From the NCBI RefSeq assembly GCF_024586455.1, contig NC_065919.1, forward strand, positions 22,668,839 to 22,732,838: DNA of 64,000 bases, written 5' to 3'. Positions within the stretch are counted from its first letter, which is position 1, and every line of letters starts with the position of its first letter. The notes beneath the pieces are model-generated. The model did no database searches, had not been told where the DNA came from, and saw nothing but the letters and a program-made list of their open reading frames with translations. The translations under genes were made by a program, and so were the position numbers. This DNA comes from Bactrocera neohumeralis. Taxonomy: Eukaryota > Arthropoda > Insecta > Diptera > Tephritidae. Shown here one piece after another: positions 20,742 to 30,414 of the stretch.

Positions 20742-21410
20742 ATGAAATACAAAACAATGCTGTTATATTTTTTAATTATTTGTGCGACAGAATTTTTAAT
20801 TGTGAATTATGGCAGCTATGCTGCGGGCATAATAAACATAACAACAACAAAAAATGACGCTGATATAGCCATAGGACCGGTGAAGTCACATACAACCTAC
20901 GAAACAACAAATTATGATACACCAACAACAATATTAAAGGCAGAAACAGCGATGGAAAATGTGTTAAGCATAATAAAAGGGCAAAAGCCGTCAACCACAG
21001 AAACTTCGGCGCGCAAAGTAGCCAAAGCAACCACCTCCAACCCCAGCACCCTTGTACAAAAACAAGCTGCTGAAATCGCGCTAAGCTCATTGACCCGCGA
21101 AGCGCGTACTTTGCGCCGGTTATTTCCACTTTTACGTAATGCCACAGCTGCACCGGGTCTCTTCGGCGACAATGGATTGCTGCCTCTGCTCTTGACCAAT
21201 TTACTATCTAACGATAATGTTGGTGTAATTGCGGCGGGTTTAATAAGTGCTTTACGCGATAGGGTGACAACAACAGCAGCAACTACAGCTGCAGCAACAG
21301 GAACAACGCCAGTAAATAATACAACCAATAATTTTTATAGCACTCCAAATTATCCTTATTATTATGGCGGACAAAACTATTATGCGCCTTATGGTTACTA
21401 TTATGGCTAA
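20742..21410 (+). CDS. Secreted protein with Tyr/Gly-rich C-terminus, unknown function
   Basis: A 222-residue single-exon frame. I do not recognise the family. The N-terminus MKYKTMLLYFLIICATEFL is a clear signal peptide, with cleavage likely near residues 25-28 (GSYA/AG). Thr-rich low-complexity stretches follow, with sequons at N32 (NIT), in LLRNATAAP and in VNNTTN. A hydrophobic, Leu-rich middle (GLLPLLLTNLLSNDNVGVIA) comes next, and the tail is YPYYYGGQNYYAPYGYYYG. Tyr-rich tails occur in cuticle, eggshell and salivary matrix proteins that cross-link, but a role here is inference. I chose the ATG at 20742 (A at -3) because the open frame upstream begins only at a GTG. Codon use and the poly(A) signal support a real gene lying between the two receptor genes. 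Confidence 0.85.
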   Translation: MKYKTMLLYFLIICATEFLIVNYGSYAAGIINITTTKNDADIAIGPVKSHTTYETTNYDTPTTILKAETAMENVLSIIKGQKPSTTETSARKVAKATTSNPSTLVQKQAAEIALSSLTREARTLRRLFPLLRNATAAPGLFGDNGLLPLLLTNLLSNDNVGVIAAGLISALRDRVTTTAATTAAATGTTPVNNTTNNFYSTPNYPYYYGGQNYYAPYGYYYG

Positions 21411-21433
21411 TTCGGTTATATTTTGATTGTATC

Positions 21434-21439
21434 AATAAA
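21434..21439 (+). terminator. Poly(A) signal of the secreted-protein gene
   Basis: AATAAA 24 bases after the stop codon at 21410, in the context atcaataaaag. Confidence 0.7.
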
Positions 21440-21999
21440 AGTTTTCCGCTCAAACATTCTTTATCGAATTGAATCATTTGTTGTCGTCTTGACAACATTA
21501 AAAATATTATGGGTTTGGGTCACCTGCAGAATATATCGATGTTTCCGATGATGGTTTTGATAAGTAGTTATCAACTGCAGAATGGCCTTCTGTATCGAGT
21601 AGTTTAATTCAATTTGGAAACGATTGTCAAAGAGAGAACCCTTTTTAGATATTTTAACATCGTTAAAGATAATTCAGAAATAATAATAATTTCAATTATA
21701 GGATAAAAAATCTGGTATAATTTCCGATAAAAGTTAAAAAAGCTTCTTAATAATTATGAGTCAGAGAGATCCAACACTTCACACTGGAACAGTTTTTCAA
21801 TGTTCCTATGTATTTTCCTACATTTTACGGCAGTTTTTATTGAATTTTGTGACAACAATCTGACTTCAGAGGTAACAACTATGGGAAAAAACTCTCCGAA
21901 TGTTAGGCTCTTATCGATCTTCACATGTCTCATATTCATGATTGAACCTAACCTTTATATTTTTCATGAATAATTCAATATTCCAAAAACTAGTTATTT
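21440..21999. other. Intergenic, nothing recognised
   Basis: AT-rich sequence after the secreted-protein gene with no supported feature. Confidence 0.4.
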
Positions 22000-22197
22000 G
22001 TCTTGGCTTGATGACGGTACGGTCAGTAAATTTTGTTTTTTCGGATTCCCCTCATTTTTGGAGCTAGATTTTGTATAGTTTCGACATTATATTCATAAAC
22101 ATATAATATGTCTCGACACCAGTAATGGTACTTTTAGAACGTAGGGTATCTCTTTTGCGACCTCCACTCGACGCAGTTTTTGCAAAAGAATCAGATA

Positions 22198-23058
22198 ACA
22201 GGTGGGCCATATAAAATTTTAAATTTAAAAAGTCAATAAAAAAAAAACGGCTTGATATTTTTCAAAGGTCTAACATTTATTTAAAAGGTTGTTTTATGAA
22301 ATTTATTTGTGGAAAACAATTTCGGACAAATGACCACCACGGCTGAGTTTACAGTAGCTTATCCGATCCACCCAATTTTGGAGTACTTTCTCGATGGTTT
22401 CAGGCCTTATGGCAGCTACAGCAGCTTGAATCTCGTACTTTAGATCTTGAATTGTTTCTGGATGGTTGGCGTAACATTTATCTTTAACAGCTCCCCACAG
22501 AAAATAGTCCAACGGAGTTAAATCGCAGCTTCTGGAAGGCCAATTCACATCACCTCTTTTGTTGATTGTGCGATTTTCGAAGATAGGGCGTAAAAGATTG
22601 AGAGTAGCGTTTGCTGTATAGCACGTAGCGCCGTGCTGGAACCAAATGTTGTTCAAGTCTTCCTCTTCAATTTGCTTGAAGAAAAATTCGGTTAACATTG
22701 CGCGATATCGCTCACCATTGAAGCTTTCGAAGAAAAATGGGCCGATGATTCCATCAGACCAAAATCCGCACCATACAGTGATTCGTGCTGTGTGCTCTGG
22801 CTTCTCGACGATTACGTACGGGTTTTCTGTGCCCCAAATGCGACAATTCTGCTTGTTAACGTAACCATCGAGGTGGAAATGAGCCTCGTCCGAATTGATG
22901 ATTTTACGGTAAAATTGACCATCCTCGATATTTCCCAGTTTTCTTTTCGTAAATTTTAGACTTTTTACCGAATATCTGTCACTTTCCGAATGGTATTTGA
23001 CGTTTCCAATGTCGAAATAAAGATAATTCAAATTTAAAATGTTAGATGGCCCACCCTG
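22198..23058 (-). mobile_element. 861-bp mariner-like element with terminal repeats, nested
   Basis: The ends are inverted repeats: left acaggtgggccatataaaat and right, reversed, cagggtgggccatctaacat. TA flanks both sides (22196-22197, 23059-23060). It encodes the C-terminal two thirds of a transposase (22303-23031), so the N-terminal DNA-binding part has been deleted. It sits inside an older mariner relic. Confidence 0.8.
22303..23031 (-). pseudogene. Tc1/mariner transposase, N-terminally deleted
   Basis: An open frame of 242 codons covering the catalytic core. INSDEAHFHLDGYVNKQNCR holds the first catalytic Asp. RITVWCGFWSDGIIGPFFF follows. The second catalytic block reads WFQHGATCYTA, where FQxDGA is expected, so the Asp is lost. 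CDLTPLDYFLWGAVKDK holds the third. The helix-turn-helix N-terminus is absent. The same lineage appears at 28640-29560 and 44160-45015. The long open frame suggests a fairly young insertion, but the missing Asp and N-terminus make it inactive. Confidence 0.85.
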
Positions 23059-23529
23059 TATTTTGGTCCGAGTCTATTATTGACACGTTTCTTATCCAAA
23101 GCATTAACCAAAATGTGTTGAGTTAATTCATAAGAGATATTGAGATCCTCTGCTATCTCTCTGATGCCAAAACGACGATTTTCAAGCACGCTTTATTGAT
23201 GTTTCGATTTTATCGTCATTAACAGAGGTGAATGAACGACTCGCTTGAGGTAAGTTTTCCGTGATTTTACAACCTTAACTGAATGCATTCTGCTACTACT
23301 ATACTTTTGTTCATGATAAAGTAGTTGCTCAAAAACCCTTGTACAAGACTCCCAATGACTTCGTAGCTGTGATTTCACTAGAATACAAAATTTTGAACAG
23401 ACCTATTGATACACAAACATTTCGCGCTGTAAACAATCAGCTGTCCAACACATACTAATTGACAAAGGTATGAAGATAAAACTTCACACGAACATAAAAA
23501 ATGGTTGTACCAATCTAAAAAAAAATTCC

Positions 23530-24880
23530 CATGGAGATTCCAAGAATAGCCAGGCGTTTTCTACCTTTCTTTCCAATGGAGTGGAAGTCTTCTTTTTCCT
23601 CTGCCTTTCCCGGCGGTTACAGCGCCGAATAATCTCAGAGCTGGAGGATTTCATCCGACATGACCTAGCCGGCGTAGCCGTTGTCTTTTAATTCGCTGAA
23701 CTATGTCAATGTCGTCGTATATCTCGTACAGCTCATCGTTCCATCGAATGCGATATTCGCCGTTGCTAATGCGCAAAGGACCATCTTCCTCCTAGACGTA
23801 ACGCCGACTTATCAGATGTTGTCATCGTCCGTGCCTCTGCACCACATAGCAGGACGAGATGATGAGTGACTTGTAGAATTTGGTCTTTGTCCCCCGAGAC
23901 GACTTTATTTCTCAAATGCCTATTTAGTTCGACGTAGCACTTGTTGGCAAGAGTTATTTTGCGTTAGTTTTCGAGGCTGACAATGTTGTTGGTGTTAATG
24001 CTGGTTCCAAGATAGCCGAAATTATCTACGACTTCGAAATTATGACAGTCAACAGTGACGTGAAAGCCATGTCGCGAGTGTGATGACTGTTTGTTTGATG
24101 AAAGGAGATATTTCGTCTTGCACTCGTTCACCACCAGACCCTTCTTCGCTTCTTTGTGCAAATCAGAACTAACAGCGTGGTTGTTACGATGTTATCGACG
24201 TACACTAGCAGTAGTACACTCTTATAAAATATTGTATTTTCTCTATTCAGATCAGCAGCTCGAATAATTTTCTTCAGGAGTATATTAAAGAAGTCGCACG
24301 AGTCGTCTTGTCAAAAACCTCGTTTGGTATCGAACGGCTCGGAGAGATCCTTACCGATGCTGACGGAGCTTTTGGTATTGCTCCACGTCAGCCGTATTAG
24401 TTTTGCGGGGATACCAAATTCAAACTTAGCGGCATGAAGGCAGCTCCTTTTCGTGCTGTTAAAAGTCAAAAGTAGCTTTGAAATCGATGAAGAGGGGTTT
24501 TGTGTCGATCTTCTTTTTACGGTGCTTTTCAAGATTTGGCGCATGGTGAGTATCTGGTTGTTGGTTTTCCAGGCCTGAATCCACATTGATGAGGTCCAAT
24601 CAGTTTGTTGACGATGGGCTTTAATCTTTCATACAATACGCTCGATACGGTAGTTGGCACAGATTGTGGGTTATCCCTTTTTGTGGAATGGGCACACTTA
24701 AATTCCAATCGTCGGGCATCCATGTTCTACAGAGAAGCCGATGCATGCTCCTTATCAGTTCTTCACCGCCATAGTTGAATAGTTCGACAGGCAATCTATC
24801 GGCCTTCGCAGCTTTGTTGTTCTACAGACGGATAATTGTTATTCGAACTTCATCCGAAGCTGTTTTAAAGTTTTCATTGG
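23530..24880 (-). mobile_element. RTE-like LINE copy, degenerate
   Basis: On the minus strand: RT motifs in frames at 24723-24311 (IVNKLIGPHQCGFRPGKP, LTWSNTKSSVSIGKDLSEPF, FDTKRGF), then a segment with NREGTIFYKS and decayed catalytic residues. The C-terminal tail follows (RIRWNDELYEIYDDIDIVQR near 23750). The usual 3' (GAA)n end is missing. Many frameshifts. Confidence 0.75.
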
Positions 24881-25043
24881 GGGTATACATATACTTATAC
24901 ACATATAGGTTTTCTACCTTATGTTAAATCCGAATTCGCAGAATGCGTGACAGTTTGGTTGTTTAGACAAAAGCGTTTTAAATGAAACTAATACAATGGA
25001 ATCTTAAAAGTACCAAAAGTCACCAAACATCTCAGTAAATCTA

Positions 25044-25975
25044 AAAGGTCTGTCGCAAAAGAAACAGAACTTTTTAAATATAACTATTTCTGGTGGCGCC
25101 ACCTATTGGTGGGTATATGAAATAAAAAGTTTGATCTCTTTCTTGTTGACATTTCGTAAAAATTTTAAGACAATTGGATAACTACAATCGATGTTATCGA
25201 TCAAAAAGTGACAGCAGCTTTTGGTCATCGGTCGTAAAATGCAAAGAGGAAATATTAAATTTTGTTTTAAACTCGGGAAAACGTTTACTGAAACATTTCA
25301 AATGATGAAAAAGGTTTATGGTGATCAGTGCCTATCCCGTAGTAATGTGCATGAGTGGTTTAAGCGATTCCAAGAAGGTCGTGAGGACCTCTGTGACGAT
25401 CAGAAGTCGGTCGTCTTCAGAAGTCAAAAATAAAGACAATGCTGATTTGTTTTTACGATTCCGAGGGTATTGTACACCGAGAGTTCGTCCCACCAGGCCA
25501 AACGATTAATGCTGTGTTTTACCTTGGTGTTATGAAGCGTCTTTTGTCACGCATTCGTCGTGCTCGACCACAATACCGTGAGGCAGGGTCCTGGCGCCTG
25601 TTGCACGATAATGCGCCGTGTCATCGGTCGACGCTTCTCACTGATTTTTTGACAAAAAACTCGATATTAACCATTAATCACTCACCCTACTCATCTGATC
25701 TGGCACCTGTGATTTTTACCTATTTGAAAAACTTCATTTGCCCATGAAAGGACACTGGTTTCAGGACATTTCAGCTATCCAAAAGGCGACGACCGATATT
25801 CTCAAGAGCATTCCGAAAAATGACCTTAAACACTCATTTGAAATGCTAATTGACCGGGCTAAACGCTGTATCGAAGCACAAGGAAACTACTTTGAATAAA
25901 AAAATATAACTTTTGAAAAACATTAGTTTTTTGTTGGTTTTTTTAACAGTCCTGTTTCTCTTGCGACAGACCTCT
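25044..25975 (+). mobile_element. 932-bp mariner element with terminal repeats, internally deleted
   Basis: The left end reads aaaggtctgtcgcaaaagaa and the right end, reversed, agaggtctgtcgcaagagaa. TA flanks both sides (25042-25043, 25976-25977). The well-kept ends and readable coding pieces suggest a fairly young insertion. The transposase inside has lost its middle (see 25239-25899). Confidence 0.88.
25239..25899 (+). pseudogene. Mariner transposase, internally deleted and frameshifted
   Basis: The N-terminal part carries the HTH (LSRSNVHEWFKRFQEGRE) and runs to DDQKS at about 25410. There it jumps to a SKIKTMLICFYDSEGIVH block at 25425 on, so about 100 or more residues including the first catalytic Asp are missing. 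The second block, LLHDNAPCHRS, is present. A one-base loss near 25708 breaks the third (SDLAPVIF where DLAPCDFY is expected). The C-terminal part then runs in the next frame to TAA at 25897-25899. Confidence 0.85.
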
Positions 25976-25979
25976 TAAA

Positions 25980-26764
25980 AAAACAACGCTTCTTGGTAGA
26001 CTATTCGCCTTATCTGCAGTAGCAATTTCTGCTTGCTTCAATATCGAGTGAATATTTTCAGCCCTCGTCCCTAACTTCTTTCTTGTGCCTTTGCTGGCTT
26101 TAATGATATTTCGATACATTACTAAATTTGCCAAATAATACTAAATGTAATAAATATATCTGATCGGAAATTATTTCAATATTTTGCAAGTCAATTTCAT
26201 ATTCGTAACTCGAATTAATTTTAAAAATATGATCTATAGCATAAAATGGGATCTAATTCAGTCGTAATGTCAGAATTAGAGATCCATTAAGAAGTTGGTA
26301 CCATACACATTTTCAAAGCGATTGAGATTACTGTCTAACGAGCAATATTCTGAATCACATCCTTGAAAACTTATATTATAAAGATGTGACTATTTAACGG
26401 GCGTACGGTTATTGCTATTGGATCTAAACTAACTAACTAGAGTTCTGCCGAAATTTAGGAGATAATTCAGTATTGATAAAAGTTTTGGTAAAAGATCTTT
26501 CGACTTAAAGGTTTATGACTACTACTAACATTAAAAAAGAGACAGAACCAAAAACACCTCAGAAACCGATACTCATGTGTAAAAGATTGCGATCTTCAAA
26601 TACATAAGTAGGCGTACTTTTAATCTTCGCCACAACTTTTGTTCTACACAAATGAAAATATTGTGATGTGGGTTTGCCCAAAATAAAAACAAAACATTTG
26701 ACTAAAAAATCACCGGCGGCTACAGTTTCGTTGCTCTCTCTTACTCACTTGATTTGTTTGACGC
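25980..26764. other. Intergenic, upstream of the FReD gene
   Basis: No gene supported. 26680 onward is duplicated at about 30420 together with the FReD gene, so the duplication included part of the upstream region. Confidence 0.4.
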
Positions 26765-26765
26765 A

Positions 26766-26802
26766 TATAAAGAGTGACTCAACGCTAAGCGCAAGCGGCA
26801 GT
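26766..26802 (+). promoter_or_regulatory. Candidate core promoter of the FReD gene
   Basis: TATAAAG at 26766-26772 is followed 33 bases on by an initiator-like cagtcg at 26799, about 65 bases before the ATG. This is good spacing for a TATA/Inr promoter of an insect gene. Confidence 0.55.
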
Positions 26803-26862
26803 CGTGTGACAACCACTGTTGTAGTAGCATCTTCAACCCATAGTCAAATCGGGAAAGCAAAA

Positions 26863-27015
26863 ATGCGGACACACCTTCAGTGTAGACGTCATAACAGCGG
26901 AGCTTTCTTATCAGCGTTGTTGCTTTTGACATTCAACGGCGTGACGTCGTCACCGTCGCCGGGTGGACATACAACCAGTTTTGAGCAGCTCTTCTCAACT
27001 GATCCGAATAATGCG
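26863..27015 (+). CDS. FReD gene exon 1: signal peptide
   Basis: Starts at ATG 26863 (A-rich context, A at -3) and ends FSTDPNNA before the donor GTAAGC in phase 0. Residues 14-30 form the hydrophobic core of the signal peptide. Confidence 0.85.
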
Positions 27016-28495
27016 GTAAGCGAAGACTGATAGCATAAACAATGAATCGGCGTTTTTATAGCGTCGTTGGAAGAACACCGTCGGGATTTATTACTACTCT
27101 TTTTAATGTTGTTTATTTTATTTTTAACTATTTATAGACCTTCACTCCACTTTGCGATGATGCGCAATTGCGGAATGTGGCACAACAGGTTGCACAGCTC
27201 AAGATTTCTAGTGAGAATATTTTCCTACTGCTGGACTCATACAATTTAAGGTGAGCAGCCTTTACGAACTTTTCGAATAGGTTTCGCTTTCATTTACAAA
27301 TATTTATGTATGCACTTACTTGTTTTTAGATTGGATTACATTAAAACGTTGTTGGATGAACGTTTACCAGAGGTAAAGTCCAATCCGCATTGGATTGATG
27401 TGCGTGGTGGTGGCGAATCTATATCCTCAACACATACATCAACTGGTGGTGTAGTTTTCCCGACCATAAGTACACAATCTTCCGCCAGTGGTGCAAACAT
27501 ACCGGCTGCCAGTTCACAATCTTCAGCGGGTGGCGTCGACTTGCCTGTTATTAGTACACAGTCCTCTGCCGGTGGTGCTAATATACCGGCTACTGATTCG
27601 CAATCATCTGCTGGTGGCGCCAACGTGCCTGCTACTGATTCACAATCAGCAACAGGTGGATCAGACATTGCTCCGCCCACCACTGATGCACAAACTTCAT
27701 TCAAGTCAGGTTTATATGGTGCCCTTTGTCCTTACAGCAATCCCGTATTGGCGCCCACCTGCGCAGAGGCCGTGAAACGCGCAGGTGCTAATGCTAAGAG
27801 CGGTATCTATCACCTCTATTTGCCTGATTCGGGTTTAAAACCTTTCTATGCCTACTGTCTGCTTGATACCAATGGCGGACCAGCCTGGACGGTGGTGCAG
27901 CGGCGTCAAGATGGTTCGATTTCATTCCATCGCCATTGGAATGAATATCAAGCGGGTTTCGGTAATTGGAATGGTGAATACTTTATCGGCTTGGAACGTT
28001 TACATGGCATAACACATGCAACGCTCAACGAGTTGTGGGTGCAAATGGAGGACTTCGATAACGTAACGCGTTATGCCCGTTATGACAATTTCGCTATTGG
28101 CGATGAGCATGAAGCATATGCATTGAATATGCTCGGCAAATTTGAGGGAAATGCAGGGGATTCTTTGCGCACGAGTCAAGGTCAAAAGTTCAGCACGAAA
28201 GATGCCGATCATGATATGTGGGATCGTAATTGCGCAGAAGTATATACGGGCGCGTGGTGGTATAATGCGTGTCATGATAGGTGAGTGCCAATAATATATT
28301 CGAAGCATAAATACATGTATATCTAACTTTCAATTTAATTAAATTTTTTCTCACGTTTGCAGTAATTTGAATGGGCAGTACTTACGTGGCAAATACAGTA
28401 AGGATAAGTATGGCAAAGGTATCGATTGGACACACTGGCATGGCCATGAATACTCTCTAAAATATGTGCATATGGCTGTCAGACCTGTGCAATGA
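26863..28495 (+). CDS. Secreted fibrinogen-related protein (FReD, ficolin/techylectin-like)
   Basis: CDS is join(26863..27015, 27138..27250, 27330..28280, 28363..28495), 449 residues ending RPVQ and TGA. All introns are GT-AG with matching phases. Residues 1-30 are a signal peptide (hydrophobic AFLSALLLLTFNGVTSS). Residues about 50-110 look helical (LRNVAQQVAQLKISSENIFL). Residues 126-209 are six 14-residue repeats (SAGGANIPATDSQS type). The fibrinogen-like domain runs about 222-449. It has C222, GGPAWTVVQRRQDGSISFHR, the putative calcium site D380-D382-D384, C390-C403, and the GAWWYNACHDSNLNGQYLRG pocket region. Such proteins bind acetylated sugars outside the cell and often act in immunity; that role here is inference. 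A decayed copy follows at 30415. Confidence 0.93.
27138..27250 (+). CDS. FReD gene exon 2: helical segment
   Basis: Acceptor tttatag, donor GTGAGC. Encodes TFTPLCDDAQLRNVAQQVAQ and ISSENIFLLLDSYNL plus two bases of an Arg. Heptad-like spacing suggests a short coiled coil for chain assembly, which is inference. Confidence 0.85.
27330..28280 (+). CDS. FReD gene exon 3: repeat region and most of the fibrinogen domain
   Basis: Acceptor tgtttttag, donor GTGAGT. Encodes LDYIKTLLDERLPEV, the 14-residue repeats and the fibrinogen-like domain up to WWYNACHD. Confidence 0.93.
27439..27690 (+). repeat. Six tandem 42-bp units in the FReD coding sequence
   Basis: Units start at 27439, 27481, 27523, 27565, 27607 and 27649. 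Each encodes 14 residues of the type SAGGANIPATDSQS. The last unit is the most diverged. The frame-preserving unit length suggests a coding VNTR, and copy number may vary between individuals. Confidence 0.85.
28363..28495 (+). CDS. FReD gene exon 4: end of the fibrinogen domain
   Basis: Acceptor cgtttgcag. Encodes NLNGQYLRGKYSKDKYGKGI, DWTHWHGHEYSLKYVHMAVR and PVQ, then TGA. The intron splits the CHDS motif, a position common in insect FReD genes. Confidence 0.92.
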
Positions 28496-28595
28496 AAAAA
28501 TGAAGTCTGAAAATGGATCAAAATTAGCATTATGTTACTCCATTATCATATACATATATATATTTACACACATACATTTTTAATTGCAATAAGTG

Positions 28596-28601
28596 AATAA
28601 A
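28596..28601 (+). terminator. Poly(A) signal of the FReD gene
   Basis: AATAAA 100 bases after the stop codon, in agtgaataaagtg. Confidence 0.6.
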
Positions 28602-28639
28602 GTGAAATACTCAATTTTGAACTGATTTAATAAAATCCG

Positions 28640-29560
28640 GTAGTAAATGATTTGTCCACAGTGAAGAAAATATAGCAGCCGTAGCTAAGAGTGCGCACGA
28701 AGATCGTAGAGAGTCGATTCGGCGCCATTCGCAGCAACTCGAACTAACGTATGGAACCACTTGGCGCATTTTACTTCGAGATCTTAAATTGATACCCTAC
28801 AAAATACAGCTCGGGAAAGAACTTGAGCCGCTCGACCTTCCCAAGCGATATCGTTTCGCTCTATTGGCTCTTGAAAAGTTTCAAGAAGATGCCACGTTTT
28901 CGATGGGTATATAAAAAAAACCAAATTCTCGCATTTGGAACGATGAGCAACCTAAAGAGATTCAAGAGCTGCCATTTCATACAGATAAAACAAAGATTTG
29001 GTGTTTTTTGTAGGCCTGTGGAATCACCGGTCCATATTTCTCTAAAAATTGATGACGGTGAGAACGTAACCGTCTATGGAGACCGTAATCGCGCGATGAT
29101 AACTGACTATTTGATACCTGAAATTGAAGCTCGTGCTCTGGTTTCAACAAGAGGGCGCCACGTCCCACAGATCGCATCAATCAATGAATTTATTGAGAGA
29201 TCACTTCGGTGAGCAAATAATTTCACGTTTTGGGCCGGTCGATATGCCACCAAGATCGTGTGATATCACACCGTTAGACTTTTTAAAGACTAGGTAAAGT
29301 CTAAAGTCTATGCGGTCAATCCCGCTCCGATTCAGGCCTTGAAGCAGACATAACTCGTGTCATTCGCCAGTTACTGGTTGAAATGCTCGAACGAGTAATC
29401 GAAAATTGAACTCAATGGATGGTTTATCTGAGACGTAACCGCGGCCAACATTTCAAAGAGATAATCTTCAAAAAATAAAGTCAGACGAATGATATTTCGA
29501 ATAATAATAAACATTTACCATTAAATTTGAAGTTTCTGTGTTGTTTCTTTAAAAAAGTAG
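28640..29560 (+). mobile_element. Mariner-like transposase relic
   Basis: Plus-strand frames give, in order, an HTH region (ESIRRHSQQLELTYGTTWRI), RYRFALLALEKFQEDATF, RPVESPVHISLKIDDGENVT, RAMITDYLIPEIEA, a decayed FQQEGAT-type block, RFGPVDMPPRSCDITPLDFL and a C-terminal tail. The first catalytic block is damaged and there are several frameshifts. Same lineage as 22303-23031 and 44160-45015. Confidence 0.75.
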
Positions 29561-29639
29561 GGCACCTCGAAGTTAATCACTTTTTGAAAAGATGCTAATG
29601 GTTCATTGAGTCATTTAGCTAATTTATGAAATCTACTGT

Positions 29640-30345
29640 GTTTGGCCGGAAAGTAAGAGGACTGAGTCGATTCAAAAAAATTTAGTGAAGCAATCGTTAC
29701 AATTATTTAAAAACTTTCAAAATATGCTCCTTCTGTGTCGATGCAGCGCTGCCAGCGCGATTTTCAAGCATTGAAGGCGTCACGGAAGACATTCTCCGGA
29801 ATAGCCTTGAAAGCCGAGGTGCATGTTACTTGGATCCCCTCTATCGTCTCAAATGTTTGCCCTTCATCGGCCTCGATTAGACAGCTGTTCACAATAAAGG
29901 CGGTGTGATCCGCGGCGATGTCGTGGTGCTATTTCCAATCGGATGCGATGTCTTATCAGACCCGACTGACCTTTCGTTTGAGTCTCTTGGGGACTACCAC
30001 GTAAAACTTGACGTTGACGGTTTGTTCTGCAGGGACAAATTCATGGTGGACGATACCTTTGATGTCAAAAAAGACAATGAGCTTCGTTTTCACTTTGGAT
30101 TTGTTCATTCATCAGCGACCTCTTCCTGGCCCTCCAAAAAATTCTGGTGTCACCGAAACATACCACTTCTTGCTAAAGTAACATCTGGGTGAGCCTGCTT
30201 GATCATATCAAACGTCTTTGTCGCAGAATTTTACACAGAATTTAATCGCGTACCTCTTTTGACCAGCTCGTTCGTTAGCTGGGAACGCCCTCTACCGAAT
30301 CCAGTCGGTGCGCGGTCCAGGAAATCTCACTTTCATTTATAGTTA
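29640..30345 (-). mobile_element. Mariner transposase relic, rearranged
   Basis: The minus strand encodes SKVKTKLIVFFDIKGIVHHE and FVPAEQTVNVKFYV, then, after a deletion, FIVNSCLIEADEGQTFETI, AIPENVFRDAFNA and SRWQRCI. These are the middle and C-terminal blocks of a mariner transposase, in order but shortened. It lies between the FReD gene and its decayed copy. Confidence 0.7.
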
Positions 30346-30414
30346 GTTTTTGCAAGCCGGTTTAGGTTTATTGAAGACAAAGTTCTGCTCCAAAAGAATA
30401 TAAATAACGAAAGC

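Larger units (their letters stand above)
22000..23440 (-). mobile_element. Mariner-like remnant split by a second mariner
   Basis: The parts 22000-22197 and 23059-23440 form one minus-strand mariner transposase relic. The first holds the decayed GDETW region (cagtaatgg at 22121 on). The second holds the N-terminal half (tttatccaaagcattaacc and the aaaatgtgttgagtt block). Both match the fragment at 51541-51960 in order. The gap is filled by the element at 22198-23058. Confidence 0.6.

Noticed and set aside
20776..21328. Minus-strand frames of 125 and 138 codons
   Set aside because: Antisense shadows of the secreted-protein gene, which has the signal peptide, start context and poly(A) signal on the plus strand.
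27336..27704. Minus-strand 122-codon frame with repeats
   Set aside because: Antisense shadow of the FReD repeat array. Periodicity of the 42-bp units keeps the reverse frame open.
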